Shown here: positions 37,406 to 45,403 of the stretch, piece after piece | Layout of the letters: each line of letters opens with the position of its first letter | Numbering within the stretch: position 1 is the first letter of the stretch | Assembly (NCBI RefSeq): GCF_000565015.1 | Contig: NZ_JDFF01000020.1 | Coordinates: 1 to 54,119 of the forward strand | Reading direction: 5' to 3' | DNA length: 54,119 nt | Origin: Porphyromonas catoniae ATCC 51270 | GTDB lineage: Bacteria > Bacteroidota > Bacteroidia > Bacteroidales > Porphyromonadaceae | Notes under the pieces: model-generated | What the model saw: the letters and a program-made list of their open reading frames with translations, nothing else | What the model was told of the DNA's origin: nothing | Database searches by the model: none | Translations under genes and position numbers: made by a program

Positions 37406-38074
37406 ATGCACGTACGACTAGAGGAAAGCTGGAGGGAGGCACTCGCCCCTGAGTTTGAGAAGCTCTACTTCTCGATCCTGACGGATCGTGTACGGGCGGA
37501 GTACCAATCGGGCTATCCTATTTACCCGCCTGCTGGACAGATCTTCCGAGCACTAGACCTTTGCCCCTTACCTCAGGTGCGGGTCGTGATCCTCGGGCAA
37601 GACCCCTACCATGGAGCAGGGCAAGCAGAGGGGCTTTCCTTCTCTGTCCCCGAGGGAGTCGCTGTGCCTCCCAGCCTTCAGAATATGAAGACAGAGATCC
37701 AGAGCGATCTAGGACGCCCCTCCATCATCCGTGAGGGGAACCTCCTGCCGTGGGTGCAGCAAGGTGTCCTCCTACTGAACGCAACCCTGACGGTACGTGC
37801 GGGGCAAGCAGGTTCGCACCAGAGCCTAGGGTGGGAGACCTTTACCGATGAAATCATCTCAACGATCAACCGCAGGCGAGAGCATGTTGTCTTCCTTCTC
37901 TGGGGGACGCCAGCCCGCAGGAAGGCTGCGATGATTGAGCGTAACCGCCACCTCATCCTCGAGGCTCCCCATCCTTCGCCTCTCTCAGCCCATCGAGGCT
38001 TCTTCGGCTGTCGCCATTTCTCCACCTGCAACGCCTACCTCAGAGAGCATCACCTTAACCCCATAGAATGGTAA
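37406..38074 (+). CDS. ung: uracil-DNA glycosylase
   Basis: Removes uracil from DNA to start base-excision repair. The family-1 motif LGQDPYHGAGQAEGLSFSVP (about residues 58-77) and the C-terminal HPSPLSAHRGFFG are intact. The 222-residue length from the ATG at 37406 fits; that start gives the typical MHVRLEESWREAL, while an in-frame upstream ATG adds residues unlike the family. It is a single gene between tRNA-His and the sigma factor. Confidence 0.95.
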   Translation: MHVRLEESWREALAPEFEKLYFSILTDRVRAEYQSGYPIYPPAGQIFRALDLCPLPQVRVVILGQDPYHGAGQAEGLSFSVPEGVAVPPSLQNMKTEIQSDLGRPSIIREGNLLPWVQQGVLLLNATLTVRAGQAGSHQSLGWETFTDEIISTINRRREHVVFLLWGTPARRKAAMIERNRHLILEAPHPSPLSAHRGFFGCRHFSTCNAYLREHHLNPIEW

Positions 38075-38143
38075 CTACACTTACCATAGATAACGTCTAT
38101 GGGTATATATACAAAACCTTCAATTGGAGCAGGGAAATAGTCT

Positions 38144-38151
38144 TATCTTTG
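38144..38151 (+). promoter_or_regulatory. -7 box for the ECF-like sigma gene
   Basis: TATCTTTG with a TTG 16 bases upstream (38125-38127); 42 bases before the start codon. Confidence 0.5.
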
Positions 38152-38193
38152 TGAAAATAATTGTACAAGGGTAACTTATAAACAGCATACACT

Positions 38194-38697
38194 ATGGACG
38201 TGCTACAGATACAGAAGGACCTGATCGGGATGCAGGACTATATGAAGAACTTCGCTCGTACGCTCACCAAGGATGAAGCAGACGCCGAAGATCTCATGCA
38301 GGACACAACGCTGCGTGTGCTCAACAACTATGATAAGTTCGTCGACAACGTCAACTTCAAGGGTTGGGTGCTCAAGATCATGCGTAACATCTTCATCAAC
38401 AACTACCATAAACTCGTCCGTACGCAAGGCATCATCGACCCCAACGTAGATGCTTATAACGTCCCTCTCCTGAGCGAGGGCGGAGAGAACACGCCAGAGG
38501 GTTCTATGGATATCAAGGAGATCACACAGGCTATTGCCTCGCTCCAACCTTCCTTGAAAGAGCCTTTCTCCATGTTCGTCTCGGGCTATAAGTACAACGA
38601 GATCGCTGAGACACTAGGCATCCCCCTCGGGACAGTCAAGAGCCGCATATTCTTTGCACGTCAGGAGCTGCAGAGGAAGCTCCGTGATATGCGTTAA
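38194..38697 (+). CDS. RNA polymerase sigma factor, ECF/sigma-70 family
   Basis: A small sigma factor with region 2 (about residues 15-80: ARTLTKDEADAEDLMQDTTL and FKGWVLKIMRNIFIN) and region 4 (about 112-160: SLKEPFSMFVSGYKYNEIAE, LGIPLGTVKSRIFFAR). The 167-residue length fits the ECF class. No anti-sigma factor lies next to it. trxB follows by 47 bases, which may mean joint transcription. Which genes it controls cannot be read from the window. Confidence 0.92.
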   Translation: MDVLQIQKDLIGMQDYMKNFARTLTKDEADAEDLMQDTTLRVLNNYDKFVDNVNFKGWVLKIMRNIFINNYHKLVRTQGIIDPNVDAYNVPLLSEGGENTPEGSMDIKEITQAIASLQPSLKEPFSMFVSGYKYNEIAETLGIPLGTVKSRIFFARQELQRKLRDMR

Positions 38698-38744
38698 CCC
38701 GATACATCTTTTCACTTTACCTTTTAACCACTAAGGCTTTACTT

Positions 38745-39689
38745 ATGAGCAGAGAACATCGCAGATGCCTAATCATTGGCTCTGGACCCGCAGGATACAC
38801 CGCAGCGATCTACGCTTCGCGTGCAAACCTTTCCCCACTCTTGTATGAGGGGCTTCAGCCTGGAGGCCAGCTGACACAGACAACAGAAGTAGAGAACTTC
38901 CCTGGGTATCCCCAGGGCGTGACTGGCACTGCACTCATTCAGGACCTTCGCCTACAAGCAGAGCGCTTCGGCACAGAAATCCGCTCGGGACTTGCTACCG
39001 CCGTTGATTTATCGAAGGCTCCATATCTTGTTACCTTCAGCGACGGCAAAGAGGTTGAGGCTGACACCGTAATCATCTCAACGGGGGCTACAGCAAAGTA
39101 CCTCGGGCTACCCGATGAAGAGAAGTACGCTGGTATGGGCGTCTCTGCTTGTGCTACCTGTGATGGGTTCTTCTATCGAGGTAAGAAGGTCGCCGTGGTA
39201 GGCGGTGGAGACACAGCCTGCGAAGAAGCACTATATCTAGCTAGCCTTGCTTCGCACGTCTACATGATCGTGCGCAAGAACTACCTTAGAGCCTCCGATA
39301 TCATGCGTCAGCGTGTCGAAGCTAACCCCAAGATTACCATCCTCTATGAGCACAATACGGTTGGGCTATACGGTGAGGAAGGTGTCGAGGGAGCCCACCT
39401 CATCAAGCGCAAGGGAGAGCCAGACGAAGAGCAGGTAGACCTTGCCATAGATGGCTTCTTCTTGGCTATCGGACACCACCCCAACTCTGAGCTATTCGCC
39501 CCCTACATCGACACCGATGAAGTAGGCTATATCCTCACCGAAGGAGCTACACCACGCACCAAGGTCCCTGGGGTATTCGCTGCTGGAGACGTGGCAGATC
39601 CATTCTACAGGCAAGCTATCACCGCTGCTGCCTCTGGCTGTAAAGCCGCCCTTGAGGCTGAGCGTTACCTCGGAGAACACGGGCTGTAG
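38745..39689 (+). CDS. trxB: thioredoxin-disulfide reductase
   Basis: An FAD enzyme that reduces thioredoxin with NADPH. It has the FAD-binding GSGPAGYTAAIYASRANL near the N-terminus, the redox pair Cys136-Ala-Thr-Cys139, the NADPH-binding GGGDTACEEALYLA, and the C-terminal GVFAAGDVADPFYRQ. The 314-residue length is typical. A clear terminator follows. It lies after the sigma factor gene. Confidence 0.95.
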   Translation: MSREHRRCLIIGSGPAGYTAAIYASRANLSPLLYEGLQPGGQLTQTTEVENFPGYPQGVTGTALIQDLRLQAERFGTEIRSGLATAVDLSKAPYLVTFSDGKEVEADTVIISTGATAKYLGLPDEEKYAGMGVSACATCDGFFYRGKKVAVVGGGDTACEEALYLASLASHVYMIVRKNYLRASDIMRQRVEANPKITILYEHNTVGLYGEEGVEGAHLIKRKGEPDEEQVDLAIDGFFLAIGHHPNSELFAPYIDTDEVGYILTEGATPRTKVPGVFAAGDVADPFYRQAITAAASGCKAALEAERYLGEHGL

Positions 39690-39714
39690 TAAGCACCTTT
39701 TACTCCCAACAATG

Positions 39715-39760
39715 CAACCCAAGCACCGACATGAGATCGATGCTTGGGTTGTTTCTTTTT
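39715..39760 (+). terminator. terminator after trxB
   Basis: An 11-bp perfect stem (CAACCCAAGCA/TGCTTGGGTTG, 39715-39725 with 39741-39751) followed by TTTCTTTTT. Confidence 0.85.
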
Positions 39761-39797
39761 CTGCTAGAGGGATCGGGGGAGAGGAGAGGAGAGTAGA

Positions 39798-40097
39798 CTA
39801 GCAACCTGAGCCATCGAGGCTACAGGCTCCTCCTGCGGGGGATGAGAGGGAATGTAGCCCTGCATCCTCGGGGCTAAGCGTCACCGTGCCATCCTCAAGC
39901 ACGAAGCACGGGATACCTGCTGCCCCTCGAGCCTTCGCCGTCGTGAAGGCAGGGCTGTGATCCCTTAGCTTCAAAAACGCCTTGAGGTCACGCACATGAA
40001 GTCCAATATCAATCACTTCGTAGCCCTCCTTGCCCTTGACCTGCTCCCAGACATGGGTGCAGTCAGGGCAGCTACTCATTCCATAGATCTTAATCAT
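39798..40097 (-). CDS. glutaredoxin-like protein with cysteine tail
   Basis: A 99-residue glutaredoxin-fold protein with the redox motif CPDC (about residues 10-13: YGMSSCPDCTHVWEQV) and the cis-Pro region AGIPCFVLEDG. It ends in an unusual tail, GGACSLDGSGC, with two extra Cys. The substrate is unknown. It follows the rhodanese gene by 32 bases on the same strand, a pairing that suggests a role in sulfur or thiol chemistry; that is inference. Confidence 0.8.
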   Translation of the reverse strand: MIKIYGMSSCPDCTHVWEQVKGKEGYEVIDIGLHVRDLKAFLKLRDHSPAFTTAKARGAAGIPCFVLEDGTVTLSPEDAGLHSLSSPAGGACSLDGSGC

Positions 40098-40129
40098 TAC
40101 GGGTTATCGTTACTGTTTCTAAATACTTG

Positions 40130-40504
40130 TCAGCGGACGGTAGGGAGCCCCAGCTCCTGCCAGTGTAGTATCCCGCCCTGCATATCCACTACACGGAAGC
40201 CCTCTGCCTGCATCAAGCTCGTGGCAGCATGGCTACGCTTCCCACTACGGCAATAGACGTAGTAGGTACGGGACTTATCTAGATGCGAAAGTCCCTCGAG
40301 GAAAGACTCCGTGCTCTGCCAATCCAAGAGGATTGCTCCCTCGAGATGGCCACTCTCATACTCGACGAGGCGACGTACATCGAGCAGGACAGCTGTGCTA
40401 TCCGCCTCAGCTGCAGCGATAAACTCCCTAGGCGAGAGCACACGGATGGGATCTTGATTACCATCCCCTTGGGGAGAATTGGGGGTAAATGTTGGTTGTT
40501 CCAC
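40130..40504 (-). CDS. rhodanese-like sulfurtransferase
   Basis: A single rhodanese domain of 124 residues, with the active loop CRSGKRS (Cys in YYVYCRSGKRS, about residue 84) and the VLLDVRRLVEYESGHLEGAI strand earlier. Such proteins carry persulfide sulfur, but the acceptor is unknown. The glutaredoxin-like gene follows on the same transcript by spacing. A TACCTTTG box is at 40533-40540. Confidence 0.88.
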   Translation of the reverse strand: MEQPTFTPNSPQGDGNQDPIRVLSPREFIAAAEADSTAVLLDVRRLVEYESGHLEGAILLDWQSTESFLEGLSHLDKSRTYYVYCRSGKRSHAATSLMQAEGFRVVDMQGGILHWQELGLPTVR

Positions 40505-40532
40505 TAGTTGTCTGAAGATAAAATTGCTCTTA

Positions 40533-40540
40533 CAAAGGTA
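40533..40540 (-). promoter_or_regulatory. -7 box for the rhodanese gene
   Basis: TACCTTTG on the minus strand, 29 bases upstream of the start. Confidence 0.5.
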
Positions 40541-40645
40541 ATGTTCCTTAGGGGAAGACCGAGCATGTTGAGTAAGAGCTAGGGCAAGGAGAGTGCCAAT
40601 ACTCCTATCCCAGCTCGTCCAGCCCCCCCTTACACTGTCAGAGAG

Positions 40646-40729
40646 CCCCTTGCATGCATCGCTTAGTCACCCTTGCAAGGGTCTCCGAGGGAACCCTAGC
40701 AAGGACTCTGCCGAGACCCTTGCTAGGAT
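40646..40729. repeat. 23/24-bp-period palindrome array 6 (four units)
   Basis: Units begin at about 40646 (CCCCTTGCATGC), 40669 (ACCCTTGCAAGGGT), 40693 (ACCCTAGCAAGGAC) and 40716 (ACCCTTGCTAGGAT), with spacings of 23, 24 and 23. The last matches the first unit of array 2 exactly. The gene-free stretch 40505-40835 also holds the rhodanese promoter box and the ferritin terminator. Confidence 0.68.
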
Positions 40730-40760
40730 CACAAAGAAGCCCCTCTACACCCCTATCCCA

Positions 40761-40804
40761 AAAGCGACGAGGCCGTACCATGGAGATCCATAGTACAGCC
40801 TCGT
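40761..40804 (-). terminator. terminator after the ferritin gene
   Basis: 40767-40784 pairs with 40787-40804 (18 positions, two G-T pairs), followed on the minus strand by GCTTTTGG; 32 bases past the ferritin stop. Confidence 0.65.
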
Positions 40805-40835
40805 TGTAGCCCATGAAGGCTCATAGAGTCAGTGC

Positions 40836-41318
40836 TTAGCGGGATGCCAGCTCCTTGTCTAGGAAGATAATGGCATGGTCTGAGGCTAGGCGCACCCGAT
40901 CCACAATATTGGAGGCAGTTGCTTCCTCCTCTACCTGCTCACGGATGTACTTCCAGAAGAAGTCCTGCGAAGGCATATCAGCTTCAGCAGACGCTAGACG
41001 TACTAGTTCCTCGATCTTCTCCGAGACTAGGCACTCATGTGCATAGGCCTTCTCAGCGACCTCCAGTGCAGAGGCGAACTCCGTCTCCACCGCAGGGATA
41101 GACTGGATCTTCACCTTCCCACCGCGCTGGATGATGTAGTGCATCATATCCTCGGCATGCTCTAGCTCCTCCTTGTACTGCTGATGGTACCAGTGAGCGA
41201 ACCCATCTAGCCCCTGCTGTGCGAAGTATGCTGACATAGAGAGGTAGATGTTGGCAGACCACATCTCAAGCGCAATCTGGGCGTTGATGGCAGTCTGCAT
41301 CTTTTCTGTAAACTTCAT
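40836..41318 (-). CDS. ftn: ferritin (non-heme, Ftn type)
   Basis: An iron-storage protein forming a 24-subunit shell. The 160-residue four-helix bundle has the ferroxidase ligands: Glu17 region in AQIALEMWSANIYLSMSAYF, and EELEHAEDMMHYI with the second Glu and His. Length and order are normal for bacterial ferritin, not bacterioferritin, since no haem Met is evident. It stands alone with a terminator after it. Confidence 0.94.
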   Translation of the reverse strand: MKFTEKMQTAINAQIALEMWSANIYLSMSAYFAQQGLDGFAHWYHQQYKEELEHAEDMMHYIIQRGGKVKIQSIPAVETEFASALEVAEKAYAHECLVSEKIEELVRLASAEADMPSQDFFWKYIREQVEEEATASNIVDRVRLASDHAIIFLDKELASR

Positions 41319-41395
41319 AAGAGTAGTGATTAAATCTTAATGTTAAGTGATAAAACCGTTCACATGTAATACAGCTCAGGGAAAGCTTTTGTTCC

Positions 41396-41944
41396 CTAAA
41401 CCTCAAGGAACGAGAAATCCAGCTCCGTCACAGAGCCGAAGGGTGGGATCGTAGCGTATGCATCCTCCAGCTGACAGAGACCAGCCAGTGTACGGGCACA
41501 GTTGATTACCCCTCCGTGGCAGAAGATAAGTACCTCTTGGTACCCCGCAGCCTGCTTCTCCATCAAGAAGCTACGCACACGATCATACTGCATCCTCAGG
41601 GACTCGCCCCCAGGGGTAGGGTGATCAATGTAGCGAAGGAAGAACTCCTGAGTGCCCTGATCTATGATGATATCAGACCAGAGCTTACCCTCCCATTCCC
41701 CGAAGTTCATCTCCTTCAGTCGATCATCGACTATGGGATCAGGATAGCCACAGAAGGTAGCGAGCTTACGGGCACGCCTCAGAGGGCTAGAGAAAACCCC
41801 GTCAAAGGATAACCCCTCAAGGGCCTGACGAGTAAGGGTGGCTTCTTCTCGAAAGGTCGGGCGAACATCTATGTCAGAGAAGCCGTAGCAGACATGGTTC
41901 CCATCAAGGACAACGGATGTATGGCGGACGATGTAAACTTTCAT
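41396..41944 (-). CDS. histidine phosphatase superfamily protein
   Basis: A phosphoglycerate-mutase-like phosphatase, in pattern close to alpha-ribazole phosphatase (CobC). The catalytic motif is RHTS (about residues 7-10), the second catalytic His sits in FCHGGVINCARTL (about 141), and the conserved Glu region is EMNFGEWEGKLW (about 83). No cobalamin genes are nearby, so the true substrate is open. It is the last gene of a four-gene operon with DUF4254, GT9 and S4 proteins. Confidence 0.85.
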   Translation of the reverse strand: MKVYIVRHTSVVLDGNHVCYGFSDIDVRPTFREEATLTRQALEGLSFDGVFSSPLRRARKLATFCGYPDPIVDDRLKEMNFGEWEGKLWSDIIIDQGTQEFFLRYIDHPTPGGESLRMQYDRVRSFLMEKQAAGYQEVLIFCHGGVINCARTLAGLCQLEDAYATIPPFGSVTELDFSFLEV

Positions 41945-41969
41945 TCAATTAAAACTAGAGCTGGCGGGA

Positions 41970-42476
41970 CTAATCCTCCCAGTCGTTATTCTTGCGTCCT
42001 CTCGGACGTAGAGTGGGCTGCGAGGTGCGCTGTGCACCACGTCGGCCGCTATTCCTATGACGAAGCAGATGCTCATCCAGCTCGGGCTCATCATCAGACC
42101 AGCCCTGGGTACGAGCCTTATGCCTCTGGCGGTTCTCGGGGTTATTCTTACTCCCCTTCCTTAGGGCAGCGCTCTTGGGTGCAGCTTGTAGACGCTGGCT
42201 CTCAGCACGCTCACTGCGTCTATCCTTCGAGCGAGGACGATTCGTGGCCTTCTGCTCTCGCTCTTGGAGCTTCTCCTCGGCGATATGGTCACGGATCAGC
42301 TCCTTCACAGGTAGATCCACCTCATCGAAGAACACGGTGTCTTCCTCTGAAACCATATCTCCGAGATGAGCAACACGGCCATTGATCTTGACCCGACCCC
42401 GTTTGATATATTCCTCGACATCCCTTCGGGAGCCAAGGCCAGCATCACTAATGAGTTTATTAATTCGTAACTTCAT
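41970..42476 (-). CDS. S4-domain RNA-binding protein without catalytic domain
   Basis: Residues about 1-60 form an S4 domain (RINKLISDAGLGSRRDVEEY) of the kind found at the start of RsuA/RluB pseudouridine synthases. The catalytic pseudouridine synthase domain is absent. Instead a long, highly basic and disordered-looking tail follows, rich in Arg, Gln, Asn and Ser, ending in NNDWED. The gene is 168 residues with the next gene only 25 bases on, so no room remains for a lost domain. It may be an RNA-binding protein in its own right. It is in the DUF4254-GT9-S4-phosphatase operon. Confidence 0.8.
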   Translation of the reverse strand: MKLRINKLISDAGLGSRRDVEEYIKRGRVKINGRVAHLGDMVSEEDTVFFDEVDLPVKELIRDHIAEEKLQEREQKATNRPRSKDRRSERAESQRLQAAPKSAALRKGSKNNPENRQRHKARTQGWSDDEPELDEHLLRHRNSGRRGAQRTSQPTLRPRGRKNNDWED

Positions 42477-42496
42477 GAATGGGATGAAGGTATTTA

Positions 42497-43564
42497 TTAG
42501 TTGGAGGTAAACCCATCAGCCAGCTCTAGGAGTGGCTGTGTAAGGGCATCGGGTGACATCGACCTAGAGCAAAGGAAATTATCCCCCGAGTGGCAACGCT
42601 TATTATCACCAAAGATGCTACATGGACGCCTATCTAGTCCCTCGGGCTGGAGACAGTCCTCCCAACGCTGACCGATACCAAGGAATCCAGCGGCAGGGTG
42701 TGTACAGCACCAGACAGAGAGGACCCGAGTGCCCACAAGCGAAGCAAGATGCATATTGGCACTATCCATCGAGACCACAGCATCAAGTGTAGACAAGAGG
42801 ATCAGCTCCTCAGAGAAGTCTAGCTTCCCCGCAATGGAGTGCACTCCCTCGAACTCCTGTTCCCATGAACTTAGGGTTTCAGCCTCCTTACCCTTCCCCC
42901 CGAGGAGCAAGATCTCAAAGCGTCCATCCTCTACTAGGGTACGGATGGCTTGCTTCATCAACTCTGGGGAATAGGTCTTGGCAGGCGTAGAGGCGAAGGG
43001 AGCCACCCCCAAGCGCACCTTGCTACCACGATGCAAGAGTAGCTCAGGGTGCAGTCGCTCGAAGCTCTGCATGAGTAGTGGATGGATGTCTATGGGAGGA
43101 ATGCTCTCAGGGACACTAAGCCCAGCCTCGATGAAGACCTGACGATAGAGCTGCCACATAGGGGGCAGAGGCGTGAGGTCCTTGTCGGGGCTATTCTGTA
43201 CGAGTCTACGACGCTCCTGTCGAGGCTTCTTTAGGTGCTTGGTTGGTATGCCAAAGAGATGTAGGTAGGAGCGCAAGAACTTCGTCCTAAGGACGTCATG
43301 TAGATCAAGCACGGCATCAAACCGCTCCAGTCTCAAACGACGTGCATAGCGCATCAGCCCCAGCACACCACGCTCCTCACGACGGACATCAATAGCCATC
43401 GCCTCGACGTTATCGGGAGGGTCGAGGAGCAACTCTGTCATGAAGGGCTGGGTAAGCAGGACAAAGTCGTGCTGCTCGTTGGTGCGTGCCACCGAGTAGA
43501 GCAGCTGTATGAGCATCGCCACATCTCCTATAGCGGAGAGGCGTATGACTAAGTAGCGTGCCAA
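42497..43564 (-). CDS. glycosyltransferase family 9 (heptosyltransferase-like)
   Basis: A GT9 enzyme, the family that adds heptose to LPS core. It has the family start ARYLVIRLSAIGDVAMLIQL, the VVSMDSANMHLASLVGTRVL motif near residue 270, and the closing region with the Trp-Cys-Cys block. The 355-residue length is usual. It lies between the DUF4254 gene and the S4 gene with gaps of about 20 bases. The sugar cannot be told from sequence. Confidence 0.9.
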   Translation of the reverse strand: MARYLVIRLSAIGDVAMLIQLLYSVARTNEQHDFVLLTQPFMTELLLDPPDNVEAMAIDVRREERGVLGLMRYARRLRLERFDAVLDLHDVLRTKFLRSYLHLFGIPTKHLKKPRQERRRLVQNSPDKDLTPLPPMWQLYRQVFIEAGLSVPESIPPIDIHPLLMQSFERLHPELLLHRGSKVRLGVAPFASTPAKTYSPELMKQAIRTLVEDGRFEILLLGGKGKEAETLSSWEQEFEGVHSIAGKLDFSEELILLSTLDAVVSMDSANMHLASLVGTRVLSVWCCTHPAAGFLGIGQRWEDCLQPEGLDRRPCSIFGDNKRCHSGDNFLCSRSMSPDALTQPLLELADGFTSN

Positions 43565-43582
43565 GGAAAGGGATAAGGGGGA

Positions 43583-44194
43583 TTAAAGGCTTTGCCCTTT
43601 GAGCATCGGATTGAGCTCTGGATCGTTGTACATCTTCATCTGCTTATAGACCTTCATGTACTTACGCCCTTGGGCTATGTCCTCGAGTAGCTCATCAATC
43701 GCCTGCATCAGGTCTCGCTCCTGCTCGAGCAGGACATGGAGCTTGTCACTGCATTTCTTACGTAGGGCTTCATCCTGACCTGCCGTATGTACAGCCTTGT
43801 CCATATTATAGATCTTCAGCTCAAGGATAGAGAGACGATCAATGGCCCAGGCCGGGCTCTCTGTATTGATCTTAGCATCACTTTGGGGCTGTACCGATGC
43901 ATACTGCTGAAGGAAAAAGCTATCAATGAGTTCGACTAAATCGGTACGCTCTTGATTACTCTTATCTATACGCCTCTTGATAATGAGTGCTTGCACAGGG
44001 TCAATCTCAGGATCTCGGATGATATCCTCTAGACACCACTGGGCGTTGTCAATCCAGTTCTTTCGGAAGAGATCATGCTCAATCGTATGCGGTTGGTAGG
44101 GATTGATTGGAGGGGTATCGATACTTCCCTCTCGCTCATAGACGGCAATGGCCTCCTTGAATATGCGTGTCGCTAGATGACTAAACTGCTCCAT
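43583..44194 (-). CDS. DUF4254-domain protein
   Basis: A 203-residue all-helical protein of the DUF4254 family, recognised from NPYQPHTIEHDLFRKNWIDN and KRRIDKSNQERTDLVELID. It lacks a signal peptide and is probably cytoplasmic. DUF4254 genes often accompany GT9 genes in Bacteroidota, as here. Function is unknown. It opens the four-gene operon; a promoter is at 44238-44266. Confidence 0.85.
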   Translation of the reverse strand: MEQFSHLATRIFKEAIAVYEREGSIDTPPINPYQPHTIEHDLFRKNWIDNAQWCLEDIIRDPEIDPVQALIIKRRIDKSNQERTDLVELIDSFFLQQYASVQPQSDAKINTESPAWAIDRLSILELKIYNMDKAVHTAGQDEALRKKCSDKLHVLLEQERDLMQAIDELLEDIAQGRKYMKVYKQMKMYNDPELNPMLKGQSL

Positions 44195-44237
44195 AACTCA
44201 TTTCCTATGCCTCCTGGCGAGGCGTTATATTCTGAAC

Positions 44238-44266
44238 CAAAGATAACCAAAAAGCGCAAACATCAA
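44238..44266 (-). promoter_or_regulatory. promoter for the DUF4254-GT9-S4-phosphatase operon
   Basis: On the minus strand TTG (44264-44266) and TATCTTTG (44238-44245) are 18 bases apart, a good match, 43 bases upstream of the DUF4254 start. Confidence 0.6.
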
Positions 44267-44290
44267 GGAGTTAGGGCTTACTACACAACC

Positions 44291-45208
44291 CTATTTTCGT
44301 GCAAACCGCTTCAGACGGTCAGCAATGTTCTTATCCAGTAGTGGTGAGAGGACAATAATCGTCACAGCACTCAGGATCAGTATTACACCCAGTAGCATCG
44401 CAGACGACACCTCTTCACCCAAGAAGAGTACCCCAATGACAATAGCTGTCAGAGGCTCCATTGCCCCCAGGACCGAGGTGAGCGTCGAGCCAATGCTCTT
44501 AATCGCTCTGACCAAAGCCAAATTAGAAACAAGTGTGGGTAGGAGTGCAAGTAGGAGGACTTTCAGCATAGCCCCCTTACTCGGGATGGGTTGCAACCCT
44601 CCCGTGAGCAATGTGTCAAGGAGGAAGAACACTCCGCTAAAGAAGATGGCATAGAAGGTTAACTTGAGATTATCCATCGAGCGGAGAACCTTCACATTAT
44701 TCACCGTCACAAGGTAGATCGCATAGCTAAGCCCAGATAGTAGCACGAGGATTACACCTGTCAATGAGCTCGTCTGCCCTACACCTCCACGCAGGCTAAG
44801 CAAAGCAACCCCCGACAAGCCTAGAGCAATAGCGATGACCGTATATATCGAGGTCTTCTGCCGAAAGACAATGGCCATAATCAGTGTCGTCCCAATGGGA
44901 TAGAGGAAATGCAGTGTAGTGGCCATTCCACTGCTCATGGAGTAGTAGCCCTGGAACAACAGTGCTGCTGATCCGTAATAAAAGAAGCCCAAGAAGGCAA
45001 ACCACTTCAGCTCCCTAAGGTTGGTACGTAGCGGCACGCCCCGCACTCGCATTAGAATCATCACTAAGAGGCACGCCAAGAACATTCGGTAAGTCAAGAT
45101 ACTATCCGTCCCAAGCCCCTCAGCCATCATCGGCAAAGTAAACAATGGGATGAGACCAAAGGTCGAGGAGGCAATCATCCCAAAGAGAAAGCCCTTAAAT
45201 CTATCCAT
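44291..45208 (-). CDS. EamA (DMT) family transporter
   Basis: A ten-segment inner-membrane exporter of the drug/metabolite transporter superfamily, with two EamA repeats (about residues 8-140 and 150-290). Conserved features include TLHFLYPIGTTLIMAIVF and VLGAMEPLTAIVIGVLFLGE at the ends of the repeats. Length 305 is typical. Substrate is unknown. It follows the ABC transporter gene by 195 bases on the same strand with no clear promoter, so it may or may not be in that operon. Confidence 0.9.
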   Translation of the reverse strand: MDRFKGFLFGMIASSTFGLIPLFTLPMMAEGLGTDSILTYRMFLACLLVMILMRVRGVPLRTNLRELKWFAFLGFFYYGSAALLFQGYYSMSSGMATTLHFLYPIGTTLIMAIVFRQKTSIYTVIAIALGLSGVALLSLRGGVGQTSSLTGVILVLLSGLSYAIYLVTVNNVKVLRSMDNLKLTFYAIFFSGVFFLLDTLLTGGLQPIPSKGAMLKVLLLALLPTLVSNLALVRAIKSIGSTLTSVLGAMEPLTAIVIGVLFLGEEVSSAMLLGVILILSAVTIIVLSPLLDKNIADRLKRFARK

Positions 45209-45403
45209 CGTTATCTATCGTTCTGTTATCTGCATCTCATACCCTCCCTCAGGTTGCCTTCACTTCTGAATAGAGCATATCCATCTCCTTCGAACAAGCA
45301 TGCATAAAGTATTGCCGACCTTTGGGAAAACATGCTGCTCTTCTTCACTTGGAATATTTTCCTGCACCACCCTGCTAGCTCTACCTCAGCCTTACCTCGC
45401 AAG

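Noticed and set aside
41377-41397. Terminator after the histidine phosphatase gene
   Set aside because: The six-base stem AGGGAA/TTCCCT has no T run and overlaps the stop codon.
41894-42385. Plus-strand gene of 163 codons
   Set aside because: It is the antisense shadow of the S4-domain gene, whose low-complexity basic tail leaves the opposite frame open.
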